From JACQFK01 sp036383955 (GTDB taxonomy: Bacteria; Planctomycetota; MHYJ01; JACPRB01): 64,000 bases of DNA. Positions 53,404 through 63,937 of this stretch are shown in pieces; position 1 is the first letter of the stretch; each line of letters begins with the position of its first letter. Location: NCBI GenBank assembly GCA_036383955.1, contig DASVNH010000018.1:8229-72228 (forward strand). The letters run 5' to 3'. The translations under genes and the position numbers were made by a program. The notes below the pieces were generated by a model that worked only from the letters and a program-made list of their open reading frames with translations, was not told the origin of the DNA and did not search any database.

Positions 53404-54131
53404 ACGCGGATGTCCTCGTTCTTCCGGTCGCCGACGACGAAGCGCCTGTAGAGATGGCGTTCGCCGTCGACGACGTCCTTCGTTTTCCCGACGAGGACGC
53501 ACTGGCTCGCGGGCTGAGGCGACTCCTCCCAGTCCTGGATCTCGAGCCGCTCGCCCTCGCGCGTCTGGCAGTAGAGCACATGGTCGAAAGCGGCCGTGGC
53601 GTGGACCTTTCCGTCGTGGATATGAATGGTGGGGAAGAACAGTTTCGACGGGTCAGCGCGTGGAAAGTCGAAGGCCATCGGATGCACGTTCTGCGCGCCT
53701 CTCTTCAGCTTGAAGACCGCGAAGCCGAAGCCCTTCACGGGCAAGGCGTCCCAGGTCGTCGGCGGGATGCGGAAGCGCTCGTCCAGGCGGTCGAAGTCCT
53801 TCACAGACGGCACGAAGGAGGCTTCGAAGTCGCCGACTTCGACGACCGCCAGAGCGCGCTTGGGCAATTCGCGCGCGGGCTCGGGCGCTGACTTGGGCTT
53901 GGGAAAACAGGAGTCCAGAAAGTCGAAGAACGCGGGATACTCCTTGAAGCTGATGAACTTGAGGGCGTCTTCGGGACTATTCGCGGGAACGGGGAGGGGC
54001 AGGATCATGGCCACGTCCTTCACCGACGACTTGGTCATGGCGTAAACGAGGTATTGCCGGCCGTTGTTTCCGCTCCGGGCGAAGATGCGGGTCTTGCTGA
54101 CCGACTCGACCTCGGGATGGAAGCAGCACAT
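53400..54131 (-). CDS. Hypothetical protein, atypical composition
   Basis: The 243-residue protein starts MCCFHPEVESVSKTRIFARSG. A central segment (AFAVFKLKRGAQNVHPMAFDFPR) and FPTIHIHDGKVHATAAFDHVLYCQ suggest a beta-rich soluble domain. Family not recognised. GGGAGG lies before the ATG. The region is visibly less GC-rich than most neighbours, which may mean transfer. Coupled to the esterase downstream. Confidence 0.6.
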   Translation of the reverse strand: MCCFHPEVESVSKTRIFARSGNNGRQYLVYAMTKSSVKDVAMILPLPVPANSPEDALKFISFKEYPAFFDFLDSCFPKPKSAPEPARELPKRALAVVEVGDFEASFVPSVKDFDRLDERFRIPPTTWDALPVKGFGFAVFKLKRGAQNVHPMAFDFPRADPSKLFFPTIHIHDGKVHATAAFDHVLYCQTREGERLEIQDWEESPQPASQCVLVGKTKDVVDGERHLYRRFVVGDRKNEDIRV

Positions 54132-54145
54132 GGGGACCTCCCTGC

Positions 54146-54652
54146 CTACTGTACGGACCCGACCCGCGGCTTTTCCAGAAAGGCGCGGAGGCTCTTGAGC
54201 TGATCCGGGGGGAAGACCTTGAAGGCCTCGGCGGCGTCGATCATGTGGCTCCACGTGGTCATCGCGTGGAGCGTGATCCCCGCGGGAAGGGGGGTCCCGT
54301 CGTAGAACACGACGGCCGCGTGCTCGACGATCGCGCCGGCGCCGCGCAGCGCCTGGAGGGGGGCGGAGAGCGAGGCCGCGTCGTCCTCGACGAGCAGGAC
54401 CTTCTGGCCGGGTTTCAGCTCGCCGACGAGCGGCAGCCCCGCCAGCTCGGCGACCCACGCGCCGAAGGCGTCGCCCGCGACGGCGTCGAAGGCCTGGTCG
54501 CGCACCGCCTCCGCCATGTGCCAGACGATTTCGCGGCGCTCGTCGACGAAGGACGTCAGCTTCCGGGCGTCGACGCGCGCCGGGCTCATCGCCTTGATCG
54601 CCAGCAGCAGCTCGCTGGCGCGTTTGACTTTCGCGCTGACGTGGATGGTCAT
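54146..54652 (-). CDS. Orotate phosphoribosyltransferase-like protein, degenerate PRPP loop
   Basis: The 168-residue type I PRTase-like fold has a helical N-terminus, then GQKVLLVEDDAASLSAPLQAL at the position of the PRPP motif and IVEHAAVVFYDG after it. Active orotate PRTases carry a V-E/D-D-x-x-T-T-G-x-S loop. Here the T-T-G is replaced by A-S-L, so PRPP binding is doubtful. It could be a regulatory or dead paralogue. A GATACT box lies 8 nt before the ATG. Confidence 0.6.
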   Translation of the reverse strand: MTIHVSAKVKRASELLLAIKAMSPARVDARKLTSFVDERREIVWHMAEAVRDQAFDAVAGDAFGAWVAELAGLPLVGELKPGQKVLLVEDDAASLSAPLQALRGAGAIVEHAAVVFYDGTPLPAGITLHAMTTWSHMIDAAEAFKVFPPDQLKSLRAFLEKPRVGSVQ

Positions 54653-54697
54653 GTGACGAAAGTATCAGTTCAGGAGGCCGGTCGCCAGCGATCCGCC

Positions 54698-55048
54698 TTA
54701 TGAGGTCGTGGGACCTGGCTTCTCCTTCGCGCCTTGAACGGACGCGAAGCACGCGTAGAGGGTCCAGACGCCTCCCCATGCCGACAGAAGTAGGCCCCAG
54801 ATGCTAGCCCCCTTCAGCAGCACTGGCCATCGCCGCTCAGGAGAGGGCGGATCTTCGGGTGGAGGCCCAACGAATAAGTGGGGATTGGCGAACAGCCCTA
54901 TCCCAAAGAACAGGGTTGTGACAGACAAGATCGCCAGGACCACCATAGGCCAATTGCGGCCTCTCTTTAGGAACACCAGAATGACGGGGCCGACGAGCGC
55001 CAGCGCAAGCCCGAGAGATCCGAGGACAGATCGCGCGGGTTCGGTCAT
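54698..55048 (-). CDS. Small membrane protein, unknown
   Basis: The 116-residue protein has three hydrophobic segments (LGLALALVGPVILVFL, MVVLAILSVTTLFFGIGLF and IWGLLLSAWGGVWTLYACF). No motif. Base composition is lower in GC than the flanking GGDEF gene, which suggests a recent arrival. Confidence 0.55.
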   Translation of the reverse strand: MTEPARSVLGSLGLALALVGPVILVFLKRGRNWPMVVLAILSVTTLFFGIGLFANPHLFVGPPPEDPPSPERRWPVLLKGASIWGLLLSAWGGVWTLYACFASVQGAKEKPGPTTS

Positions 55049-55051
55049 GCG

Positions 55052-55089
55052 GTCTCCGGAACCGGCTACTGTCTACTGGCTACGGGCTA
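55052..55089. repeat. CGGTAGC/CAGTAGA heptamers after a stop codon
   Basis: On the minus strand, about four heptamers with a central GTAG follow directly after the TGA stop of the GGDEF-like gene. No inverted partner. Confidence 0.55.
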
Positions 55090-55092
55090 CCG

Positions 55093-56748
55093 TCAGCGGG
55101 CCGATTCGACGCGGTTGCGTCCGTTGCGCTTGGCCATGTAGACGGCCTGCTCGGCGCGCTTGAGGAAGGCCTCGGGCGTCTCGCCCGGCTTGAGGACCGC
55201 CAGCCCCACCGAGACCGTCGCGTGCATCGCCTCGTGGTCGGCGTTGAAGTCGAAGCGCTCGACGGCCAGCCGCAGGTCCTTCGCCAGCGAGATCGCTCCG
55301 GCGAGGTCGAGCGCGGGCACCAGCAGCGCGAAGGCGTCCTCGCCCAGGCGGGCGGCCGCGCCGTAGGTGCGCGCGATGCCCCCCGCCTCCCGCAGCAGGC
55401 GGTCGCCGGTCTCGTGCCCGTAGATCTCGTTCTTGTCCTTCAGGTTGTCGATGTCCATCACCAGCAGGGAGAGCGGCGTCGAGGAGGCCGTCGCGGCCTT
55501 GACCTCCTCCTCGAGGCGGGCGTCGAAGAACGACCGGGCCGGCAGCCGCGTGAGGGTGTCGGCCGTCGTGCGCTCGAAGAAGCGGGCCGCCTCGAGCGCG
55601 ACGGCCGCGTGGGCCGCGAAGAGGGCCAGCGCGCCTTCGTCCCGCGCGGTGAACGGCTCGCGCGACGACTTGTCGGTGACCGTCAGCACGCCGTGGGGCC
55701 GGCTGCCCGCGCGGGCCACCACCGGCGCGATCGCGAAGGACTCGGTGGAGTACTGGCGCCCGGCGGTGGGGCGGTCGACGGCGTCCACGACCGCCGGCCG
55801 CGCGTCGGCGAAGACCCGGCCCGCGAGGCCGTCGCCGGGCTTGATGCCGATGCTCGGCCAGAGCGCCGGATCGACGCAATTGGAGGCGGCGACACGCAGC
55901 GTGCCCGAGGGGGCGTCGAAGAGCAGCAGCGAGGCCTTGGTGCACTCGAAGAGGCGGCAGGCTTCGTCGACGGCCGCCCGCGCGGCCTCGTCCTCCGAGG
56001 CGAACTGGGACAGGCGGCGCGACGCCTCGCTCATGCGGGCCATGCGACGTCCGAAGGCGATCTCCCGCTCGTGGGCGCGGGCGTTGTCGACGGCGATCGC
56101 GGCGGGCTCGGCCGCGGCGGCGAAGAAGTTCAGCTCGTCCTCGGACCAGGGGCGGGCGCGCTCGACGAAGAGGATGCCGATGAGCCGCTCGGCGCGCCGC
56201 AGGGGCGTGGCCATGAGCGAGCCTTCCTTCACCGAGCTCAGCTCCTGGACCGCCTGGTCGACGACGCTCCGGGGGGGCGGCGCGCCGCCGGCGGGCCGCT
56301 CGGCCTTGACGGCGAGGCGGCCGCGGTCGTCGGCCAGGAGCAGGACGCTCCGGTCCGGCCCGAGGATCCTCTGGAGCTGGTCGAGGAGGCGGGCGCCGAC
56401 CTCCTCCAGCTGGAGGCTGGAGTGCGCCGCGGCCGTCAGGCGGCAGAGGCTCCGGAGCGCGTTTCCGTCCAGCGCGTCCGTCGACTCGCTCGCCGCCGCC
56501 GCCGTCAGCCGTCGCGTGGACGCGCCGCTGTCGACGATGTCCGCCGAGATCGGATCGTCGCGGAAGACGAGGGTCGCCCCGCCGATCGTGAGGGCGTCGC
56601 CGTGCTTGAGGGTCCGCTGCTCGCCGGCCATCGCGATCGTCCAGCCCGCCGCGCTCCGGCGGAAGACGGCGGGGCCGAGCGCCAGGCCGTCGGTCAGCGC
56701 GACGGACGAACCCATGCGGGGGCCGCTGGTGAACGCGAGCTGGGCCAT
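55093..56748 (-). CDS. FHA-like / GAF / GAF / degenerate GGDEF protein
   Basis: The 551-residue protein is soluble. The N-terminal about 75 residues look like an FHA domain (GDALTIGGATLVFRDD). Two GAF domains follow at about 100-240 and 265-395. The C-terminal GGDEF domain keeps the fold (MDIDNLKDKNEIYGHETGDRLL), but the active-site signature is GEDAF (about 470) instead of GGDEF/GGEEF. Cyclase activity is therefore unlikely, and the domain may be a nucleotide sensor or effector. Divergent from the hydrolase gene. Confidence 0.8.
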   Translation of the reverse strand: MAQLAFTSGPRMGSSVALTDGLALGPAVFRRSAAGWTIAMAGEQRTLKHGDALTIGGATLVFRDDPISADIVDSGASTRRLTAAAASESTDALDGNALRSLCRLTAAAHSSLQLEEVGARLLDQLQRILGPDRSVLLLADDRGRLAVKAERPAGGAPPPRSVVDQAVQELSSVKEGSLMATPLRRAERLIGILFVERARPWSEDELNFFAAAAEPAAIAVDNARAHEREIAFGRRMARMSEASRRLSQFASEDEAARAAVDEACRLFECTKASLLLFDAPSGTLRVAASNCVDPALWPSIGIKPGDGLAGRVFADARPAVVDAVDRPTAGRQYSTESFAIAPVVARAGSRPHGVLTVTDKSSREPFTARDEGALALFAAHAAVALEAARFFERTTADTLTRLPARSFFDARLEEEVKAATASSTPLSLLVMDIDNLKDKNEIYGHETGDRLLREAGGIARTYGAAARLGEDAFALLVPALDLAGAISLAKDLRLAVERFDFNADHEAMHATVSVGLAVLKPGETPEAFLKRAEQAVYMAKRNGRNRVESAR

Positions 56749-56757
56749 GGTGGCGGA

Positions 56758-56786
56758 TTGTATCACCGGGCGGCGGACCGTAGAAT
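56758..56786 (+). promoter_or_regulatory. Sigma-70-like promoter, leaderless type
   Basis: TTGTAT at 56758-56763, a 17-nt spacer and TAGAAT at 56781-56786, which ends exactly 7 nt before the ATG at 56794. Confidence 0.7.
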
Positions 56787-56793
56787 ACTCAGG

Positions 56794-58326
56794 ATGAGAG
56801 GGGCAGTACTCGCCGCGGTTCTCCTCACGGGGGCGCAGGACGTCAAGGAGGAGCGGGGCACCTACCGCCTCAGCTGCTTCGGGCGCGAGGCCGGCGAGGA
56901 AACCTGGCGCCTCAGCGAATTCGACACCGGCGCGATCGTCCTCACCTCCAAGGTCAAGTTCGAGGTCGAGGTCCAGGGCCAGAAGCGCGGCTACGACGTC
57001 GACACCAGCCTCACGATGTCGAAGGGCTTCGCCCCCGCCCGCTACGCCGGCTACCACAAGGCCGGCCGCGAGGAGAAGCTGATCAAGCTGGAGTGGGAGA
57101 AGGGGAAGATCCTGTCCGACGGCCAGCGCCCGCGGCCGACGAAGGCCACGCATCTCCTCGACAACAACACGGTCGCCCAGCTGCTGCCGATCCTCCGGAC
57201 GCCCGGCGCCCCGAAGAAGGTCAAGGTCTACCGGCCCGCGCAGGCCCAGGACCAGGACCTCCTCATCGAGGACCGCGGCGAGGCGATGCTCGCGGGCCCC
57301 GACGCCTCGATCCGCGTCCGCGAGCTCAAGATCACGGCCGGGTATCTCGACGTGATCGTGCACGTCGACGACCGCCTCCGCGTCCTCCGCGCCTGGCACG
57401 CCCAGACCGAGGTGCTCGCCGAGCTCGAAGGCTACGCGGGCTGGAAGCCGGTCCCGCCGCCGCCGCCGGGGGCCGTCGAGGAGGAGCTGCTCTTCAAGAA
57501 CGGCGAGATCGCCCTCGCGGGCACCGTCACGCGGCCCAAGGCGCCGGGCAAGGTCCACGCCGTCGTGATCCTCAGCGCCTCCGGCCCGCAGGACCGCCAC
57601 GGGCACGTGACGCGGGGCGGCGACGGCCTCGAGCGCTTCGCCTGGGAGGCGCCGGAAGCGGACCTCTACCGCGACATCGCCGGCGCGCTGAAGGGTTTCC
57701 TCGTGTTCCGGTACGACGACCGCGGCTGCGGCAAGAGCGGCGGCACGTTCACGACGGCGCGGCTGGCCGAGCTCGAGGCCGACGCCGAGGCGGCGATCCG
57801 CGCGGTGAAGGCGCGGGGGGACGTCGACCGCCTCCTGCTCGTCGGCCACGACGAGGGCGGGCTGCTGGCGCTGCGGCTGGCGCCGCGCGTGGGGGCGTCG
57901 GGCGTCATCACGCTGGCCTCGCCGGCGAAGACGCTGGACGTCGTGCTGCTCGAAAGCGCCGGGCGCGCGCTGAAGGCGCAGGGGACGTCGGACGACCTCA
58001 TCGTGAAGATCCTGGAGAAGGAGCGGGCGACGCAGGAGCGGATCCGGACGTCGACGGACGACACCCTGGAGGTGGACGAGCGCCGGGTCTTCGTGGGCTG
58101 GATGCGGGATCGCTTCACGCTGGATCCGCTGAAGGCGGGGACGCCGGCGGCGGTGTTCCACGGATCGCGGGACGAGGTGGTGTCGGCGGAGCACGCGGCC
58201 TTTTGGAAGGCGCCGTCGACGAAAGTCCTGCCGGGCCTCGACCACGTGTTTCGCCGCGCGGGCGGCCCGGTGGACCCGGCGTTCCTGAAGGCGCTGGCCG
58301 ACGAGTGCGTTTTGCTGACGAAGTAG
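56794..58326 (+). CDS. Secreted alpha/beta hydrolase with Asp at the nucleophile position
   Basis: The 510-residue protein has a short signal (AVLAAVLLTGAQ), an N-terminal beta-rich domain (about 20-225) and a hydrolase domain. The family elbow is normally GHSxGG; here it reads GHDEGG (351-356). The putative nucleophile is D353, as in dehalogenases and epoxide hydrolases. GSRDEVV and GLDHVF supply the acid and His candidates. The TAG stop opens a GTCACG repeat. Confidence 0.75.
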   Translation: MRGAVLAAVLLTGAQDVKEERGTYRLSCFGREAGEETWRLSEFDTGAIVLTSKVKFEVEVQGQKRGYDVDTSLTMSKGFAPARYAGYHKAGREEKLIKLEWEKGKILSDGQRPRPTKATHLLDNNTVAQLLPILRTPGAPKKVKVYRPAQAQDQDLLIEDRGEAMLAGPDASIRVRELKITAGYLDVIVHVDDRLRVLRAWHAQTEVLAELEGYAGWKPVPPPPPGAVEEELLFKNGEIALAGTVTRPKAPGKVHAVVILSASGPQDRHGHVTRGGDGLERFAWEAPEADLYRDIAGALKGFLVFRYDDRGCGKSGGTFTTARLAELEADAEAAIRAVKARGDVDRLLLVGHDEGGLLALRLAPRVGASGVITLASPAKTLDVVLLESAGRALKAQGTSDDLIVKILEKERATQERIRTSTDDTLEVDERRVFVGWMRDRFTLDPLKAGTPAAVFHGSRDEVVSAEHAAFWKAPSTKVLPGLDHVFRRAGGPVDPAFLKALADECVLLTK

Positions 58327-58352
58327 GTCACGGTCACGGTCAAGGTCAAGGA
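58327..58352. repeat. GTCACG/GTCAAG hexamers after a stop codon
   Basis: Four tandem hexamers begin right after the TAG of the hydrolase gene. Confidence 0.6.
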
Positions 58353-58420
58353 AACGCGGGGGAATCCCACCGGATGGCCCGGGGGAGCGAGGCGGCGAAC
58401 TGTCTGTTCCGCGGGCCGGT

Positions 58421-58443
58421 GCCCCCCCGCGAAGCGGGGGGGC
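58421..58443. terminator. Strong hairpin between hydrolase gene and ssrA
   Basis: GCCCCCCCGC and GCGGGGGGGC pair perfectly over 10 bp across a GAA loop. It lies between convergent units, 20 nt beyond the 3' end of ssrA, with a T6 run directly after ssrA on the minus strand. Probably ends transcription from both sides. Confidence 0.55.
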
Positions 58444-58462
58444 GGAGGGGGGGTGAAAAAAG

Positions 58463-58828
58463 TGGACCCGGGCGGAATCGAACCGCCGTCCCAAGGCGAA
58501 TCAGCGACCGCTATCCTACGCGTGTAGTCGACGTTTTATATCGCCCTTCAAGCTCCCATCGACGGGATCTTGAGGACCTCCCGGCGTTAGCCGTTCACCA
58601 AAGGCGACCCGCCGGTCTTCCGCCTCGGCATATCCCAATGTTAACGTCCTTCTGATCCCATCGCTTGCGCGACTATGGGAAGGAACCAGGGGACGGGTGG
58701 CTATTTAAGCCGCCAGAGCGAATGCCGGCTTGGCATTTAAAGTTGTGCTCGATGTTTTACGTGGCCAACGAGCGTCCACGACGCGCTGCAAACCGTTTCA
58801 TCAACCCGGTCGAAACCAGTTCGGGCCC
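58463..58828 (-). ncRNA. ssrA: tmRNA
   Basis: The 366-nt RNA rescues stalled ribosomes. A tRNA-like end is visible: 5' GGGCCCG pairs with 3' CGGGTCC (7 bp), a T arm GGCGG-TTCGATT-CCGCC is present, and discriminator A is at 58463. CCA is not encoded. The tag frame occupies 58705-58758 and reads KTSSTTLNAKPAFALAA before a TAA. The AAA resume codon is chosen because an A lies at -4, as in other tmRNAs. It lies directly downstream of smpB, its protein partner. Confidence 0.93.
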
Positions 58829-58874
58829 CACTTGTAAAAGAACCGTCTTATAGGACGTCGGATGTCGACGTCCG

Positions 58875-59348
58875 TTACTTCATCATGCGGCGCTGGATGT
58901 CGCGCTTCGCGTCGCGTTCCTTGATCGACGCCCGCTTGTCGTACTGCTTCTTGCCGCGGGCGAGGCCGAGCTCGACCTTCGCGTAGCCGTCCTTGAAGTA
59001 TAACGAAAGCGGGACGATCGACCATCCCTTCTCTTTGGTCTTGCTCTTGAGCCGGCGCAGCTCCTGCCGGTGCACCAGCAGCTTCCGGACGCGGTGCGGC
59101 TCGTGGTTGAAGTAGGGGCCGGCCTGCGGATAGAGCGAGACGTCCAGCCCCACCAGCCAGAGCTCGTCGTTCTGGATCTTGCCCCAGGCGTCCTGGATCG
59201 TGACCTTGCCGTCGCGGATCGACTTGACCTCCGATCCGGTCAGCACGAGGCCGGCCTCCAGCTTCTCGACGATCTCGTAGTTGAACCAGGCCTTGCGGTT
59301 CCGCTGGATGACCTTGATGTTGTCGCCTTGCGGCGCCTTGTCCGCCAT
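58875..59348 (-). CDS. smpB: SsrA-binding protein
   Basis: The 157-residue protein binds the tRNA-like domain of tmRNA and delivers it to stalled ribosomes. The OB-fold body includes GLVLTGSEVKSIRDGKV and YFNHEPHRVRKLLVHRQEL. The C-terminal basic tail (GKKQYDKRASIKERDAKRDI) enters the mRNA channel. A TATAAT (59358-59363) lies 9 nt before the ATG and overlaps the stop of the upstream permease gene. Confidence 0.97.
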   Translation of the reverse strand: MADKAPQGDNIKVIQRNRKAWFNYEIVEKLEAGLVLTGSEVKSIRDGKVTIQDAWGKIQNDELWLVGLDVSLYPQAGPYFNHEPHRVRKLLVHRQELRRLKSKTKEKGWSIVPLSLYFKDGYAKVELGLARGKKQYDKRASIKERDAKRDIQRRMMK

Positions 59349-59357
59349 AGACCGCCG

Positions 59358-59363
59358 ATTATA
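59358..59363 (-). promoter_or_regulatory. -10 box TATAAT for smpB
   Basis: Consensus TATAAT on the minus strand ends 9 nt before the smpB ATG. It contains the TAA stop of the ABC permease gene. Confidence 0.6.
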
Positions 59364-61025
59364 CCGTCGCGGGAGCTTCCTGTCGCGGGGGCTGGGGGGC
59401 GGACTCCGCGCGGCGGGCGCGGACGGAACGGTTGCCGAGGACGAGGAGGGCGGCGGCGAGGAGGACGGAGAAGCCGGTGTGGCCGGCGGGAATGGGGATC
59501 CCGGCGGCGGTGAGCGGGAACTCGCGGCGCTGCGAGGAAAGGTCGAGGGCCGAGAGCACGGACGCCACCGGGCTGAGGAGGAGCGTGACCGGGCCGCGCA
59601 CCCCGCGGGGATCCTTCAGGTCGCGCTCGATCTCCCGCGCCACCGTCCAGTGCAGCCAGGGCGCCAGGGCCAGCGCCAGCGCGCCGCAGACGAGCAGCGT
59701 GCGGACGAGCAGCGGACGTCCGGGGAGGGCCGCCGCGAGCCAGCGCCCGTAGAGCGCGCAGACGAGGCCCCAGGTCGCCGCCGTGCCGCAGGCGAGCGCC
59801 CAGGGGAAGAGCGCGGGCAGGCCGCTCCACGCGCCGCGGTTGAAGCCGTCGGTCAGCGGCAGCAGGCCGACGAAGAGCGCCGCCGCCGCCAGGATCGACA
59901 GCAGCGCGGCGAAGCCGGCGCCCGGCCCGCCTCCGGGCCGGAGCACGACGGGCAGGCGGCCGCACCCGCGCAGCAGGTGGGGCGGCACGACCGCCTCCTC
60001 GCAGGCGAAGAACGACGCCACCAGGCCGACGATCAGGCAGGACGCCGCCGCGAGCGTCAGGCCGTCGGCGCGGATCCGCAGCCCCGTCTCGGGCGGCAGC
60101 TCGTGGCGGAAGGCGACGACCCCGATCGCGACGAGGCCGGCCGCCGCCAGGAACGAGAACGCGCGCAGGTTGGTCGAGCGGTTGGCGAACAGCGGCTTGA
60201 GGCGGTTGACCGCGTTGATGAAGAAGAGGCCGAAGAGCGCGACGGCCAGGAAGCCCGGCACGACGTGCACGTAGAGGACGCGGTCGAACAGCGTCGCCGT
60301 CGCCCGGTTCATCCAGGTGCCCGGCGAGACGAAGCCGTAGGCGAGGGCGGCCGCCTCCGCCAGCTCCTCCCGCTCGTTCCCCAGCAGGCCCAGCAGCAGG
60401 GCCGCGCAGCCCCCGCCGAGCAGGGCGACGCCGTAAACGGCCGCGACGGCCCGCTGGGTCGACGCCGCCTGGGAGGAAACGAAGAGGGCGAACGCGACGA
60501 CCAGGGCCGACAGCGCCATGAGGAAGGCGTAGTTGGCGACAATCTGGTAGACGGTGATGCCGCCGAAGAAGAACGTGAGCCCGACGAGCGGGACCATCGA
60601 GACGAAGAGCGTGAAGGTCTGGAACAGCGCGGCCGTGAACTTGCCCCACACGATCTGCCGCGCCCGCAGCGTCGTGGTCACGAGCAGGTCGTGCGTCAGC
60701 GCCTCGCGCTCGAGGGTGATCGACGTCGCCGCCAGGCCGGGCACGACCAGGAAGACCACGCCCAGGTGGAGCATCTGGGTCACCAGGAAGATCTTCTGGC
60801 CGACGTGGGACGGGTCCACGAAGCCGCCGACATCGCCCACCTGCCGGGCCTCCGACATCGTCACGCCCAGCCAGACGAGCAGCCCGGCCGCGAAGAGCGT
60901 CAGCACCGCCATGTGGGCGGCGAAGAAGCGCGCCCCGCGGAAGCTCCCCCGCAGCTCCTTGACCAGGATCGGGTTGAAGGCGCGTTCGAGCCAGCCGGCC
61001 ACGCGCGCGTGCAGGGGCTCGGCGA

Positions 61026-61029
<4 letters not shown>
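59359..61029 (-). CDS. ABC transporter permease (ABC-2 type, large)
   Basis: The 556-residue protein has about twelve hydrophobic helices (FFAAHMAVLTLFAAGLLVWLGV, LHLGVVFLVVPGLAATSI, YAFLMALSALVVAFALFV). The LEREALTHDLLVTTTLRARQIVWGK segment is typical of ABC-2/GldF-like permeases, which exchange with an ATPase. GTG start shared with the ATPase stop (GTGA). Substrate unknown. Confidence 0.82.
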
Positions 61030-61948
<919 letters not shown>

Positions 61949-61952
<4 letters not shown>

Positions 61953-63883
61953 GAGCGCTCCTTCCGCACGAAGAGCACCGAGACCGAGCGGCTCTCGCCG
62001 GACAGCCGCGCGTTGACCTCCGCGCCCGGGCCGTCCTCCCGGATCACGCAGACGAGAATCTCCTCCTGCTGGACGACGCTCCGGCCGTCGTCGCGCTGAT
62101 AGAGCAGGCGCAGGCCGCCGAGCGGGCCGCCCAGCACGCGCGCGCCGAGCGAGCGGTCGTCGAAGCCCAGGTCCGCGATCGGGGACCAGCGGGCGGTGTC
62201 GAGGGGGGCTTCGACGTCCCCTCCGGGCGCGATCGCGCCGACGGGGGAGGACCAGCCGCCGCGTCCGGCGCGGACGAGGATCGCGCGCTCGATCGAAAAA
62301 GCGGAGCCGTTCTTCACGCGGACCTTCCCGTTCCGCAGCTCCCAGCGGACGCCCGCGCCGAGGTCGGCGACGGCCCGGGTCTCGAACGCCCAGCTCTGCC
62401 ACTGGCCGATGGGCACGCCGCGGAAGGTCGTCGAGGCCCCTTCCTCGGTCTCCAGGGCCGCGGCCCGGTCGTGGCGCTCGTCGGGGTTGAACAGCGCGCG
62501 GTCGACGGGCAGGGCGGCGCGGCCCGGCGGCGAGCCGATGTCGTAGGCGCGGGTGGAGGGCGAGAAGACCGCGGTCAGCCGCGTCTCGCGCGCGCAGGCG
62601 AGGCCGGGGGACGTCGCCAGCACCCGCAGCGAGGTCACGGTGGTGGTGCCGCCCTTGATCAGGTAGGCCAGGCCGAGCGTCAGGCTCAGGAAGAGCAGGG
62701 AGATCGCGGGGACGGTGGCGACGAGCAGGAGGGTCATCCGGAGCCGGCGGAGGATCAGGTAGTTGACCGGGCCGATCACGGCGAGGTACAGCAGGGTCAG
62801 GCCCGCCAGCAGCGGCCACGACGGATACGGATTGATGAGCGAGAGCATGCGGCCGAGGACGTTGCCGCGGCGCACGCCCTGGCCGAGCTCCGGCGGGAGG
62901 CCCGCGCCCGACGCCCACTCCAGGTCCGCGCGCTTCGCCCCGACGATCAGGGACGTCATCAGCTGGACCGTGCCCGGCCAGCCGTCGAACGGCGCCTTGA
63001 CGAGGTCGAACGGCAGCGCGATCACCTGCCCGAAGCCCGCCTCGTAGCGGACGATGCCCGTGTCCTCGAGGCCGGGCAGCGAGGGCGCCTCGCGGATGGG
63101 CATGAAGCGGAACGGCGTCTTGCCCTGGAAGGGGCCGAATTTGGCCGTGAGCGCGGGCAGCTCGGTCCGCGTCTCGGCCTCGCCGGTCCGGATCTCGACG
63201 ATGGCGGCGATCGCCGGATGCGCGAGCCCGCCTTTCGCGACGCCCGGCGACAGCACCAGCGTGCCGCCCTGGCGGACGTAGTCGCGCAGCGCCTGGCCCT
63301 GGTCGGGCGAGAGGGCGTCGAGCGGCGCGCCGTGGATCAGGATCATGCGGAGCGGGGCGAGGCCGACCCAGCGGTCGGGCAGGCGGTCGGCCGCCATGCG
63401 GGCGACCTCGACCGTCGAGCCGCCGGCCTTCCAGCCGAGGCCGAACGCGGTGTCGGGCGCGGGATCCGACGTCACGAGCCCCACGAGGATCTCGTCCTGC
63501 GCCCAGGAGCGGCCGCCCGCCGTGAGCGTGAAGGTCGCGAGCTCGCGGCCGCCGGGCCCGCGGATCGACATCACCGGGCGCGTCGAGAAGGCGGCGGCGC
63601 CGAGCCGTCCCGTGGGGAGGTGGAGGCAGAGGCGGCGACGTCCTCCGGCGGGCACGGTCTCGCGGCGGACGACGCGCGTCCGCGAGGCGTCCTCGTCGAT
63701 CACGATCTGGACGTCGAGGTCCTTGGAGACGGCGCTCTGGAGGTCGACGTCCAGCGGCTGCCATTCGGCGTCCACGGGGCGGCCGAGGCTCCACTGAAGG
63801 TTGGCGACGATCTCGGCCTTTTCGGCTTTGGGGGGCCGGGCGGGCTCCTGGGCGGCCACGAGCGCGAGAAGGGCGGCGAGCAT
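61949..63883 (-). CDS. Membrane-anchored periplasmic partner of the ABC transporter
   Basis: The 644-residue protein has a signal peptide (LAALLALVAAQ), an N-terminal beta domain, then a class I glutamine amidotransferase-like alpha/beta domain (MILIHGAPLDALSPDQGQALRDYVRQGGTLVLS). Two membrane helices follow near residues 355-425 and a C-terminal beta-sandwich. Similar proteins accompany GldA/GldF-like ABC systems in several phyla. A TAATAT box lies 5 nt before the ATG. Confidence 0.75.
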
Positions 63884-63888
63884 GCAGA

Positions 63889-63894
63889 ATATTA
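63889..63894 (-). promoter_or_regulatory. -10 box TAATAT for the ABC operon
   Basis: On the minus strand TAATAT ends 5 nt before the ATG at 63883; leaderless-type spacing. Confidence 0.4.
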
Positions 63895-63937
63895 GACGAT
63901 GGAGAAGGCCCGGGCCGACACAAAGAGCCCGCGGAGG

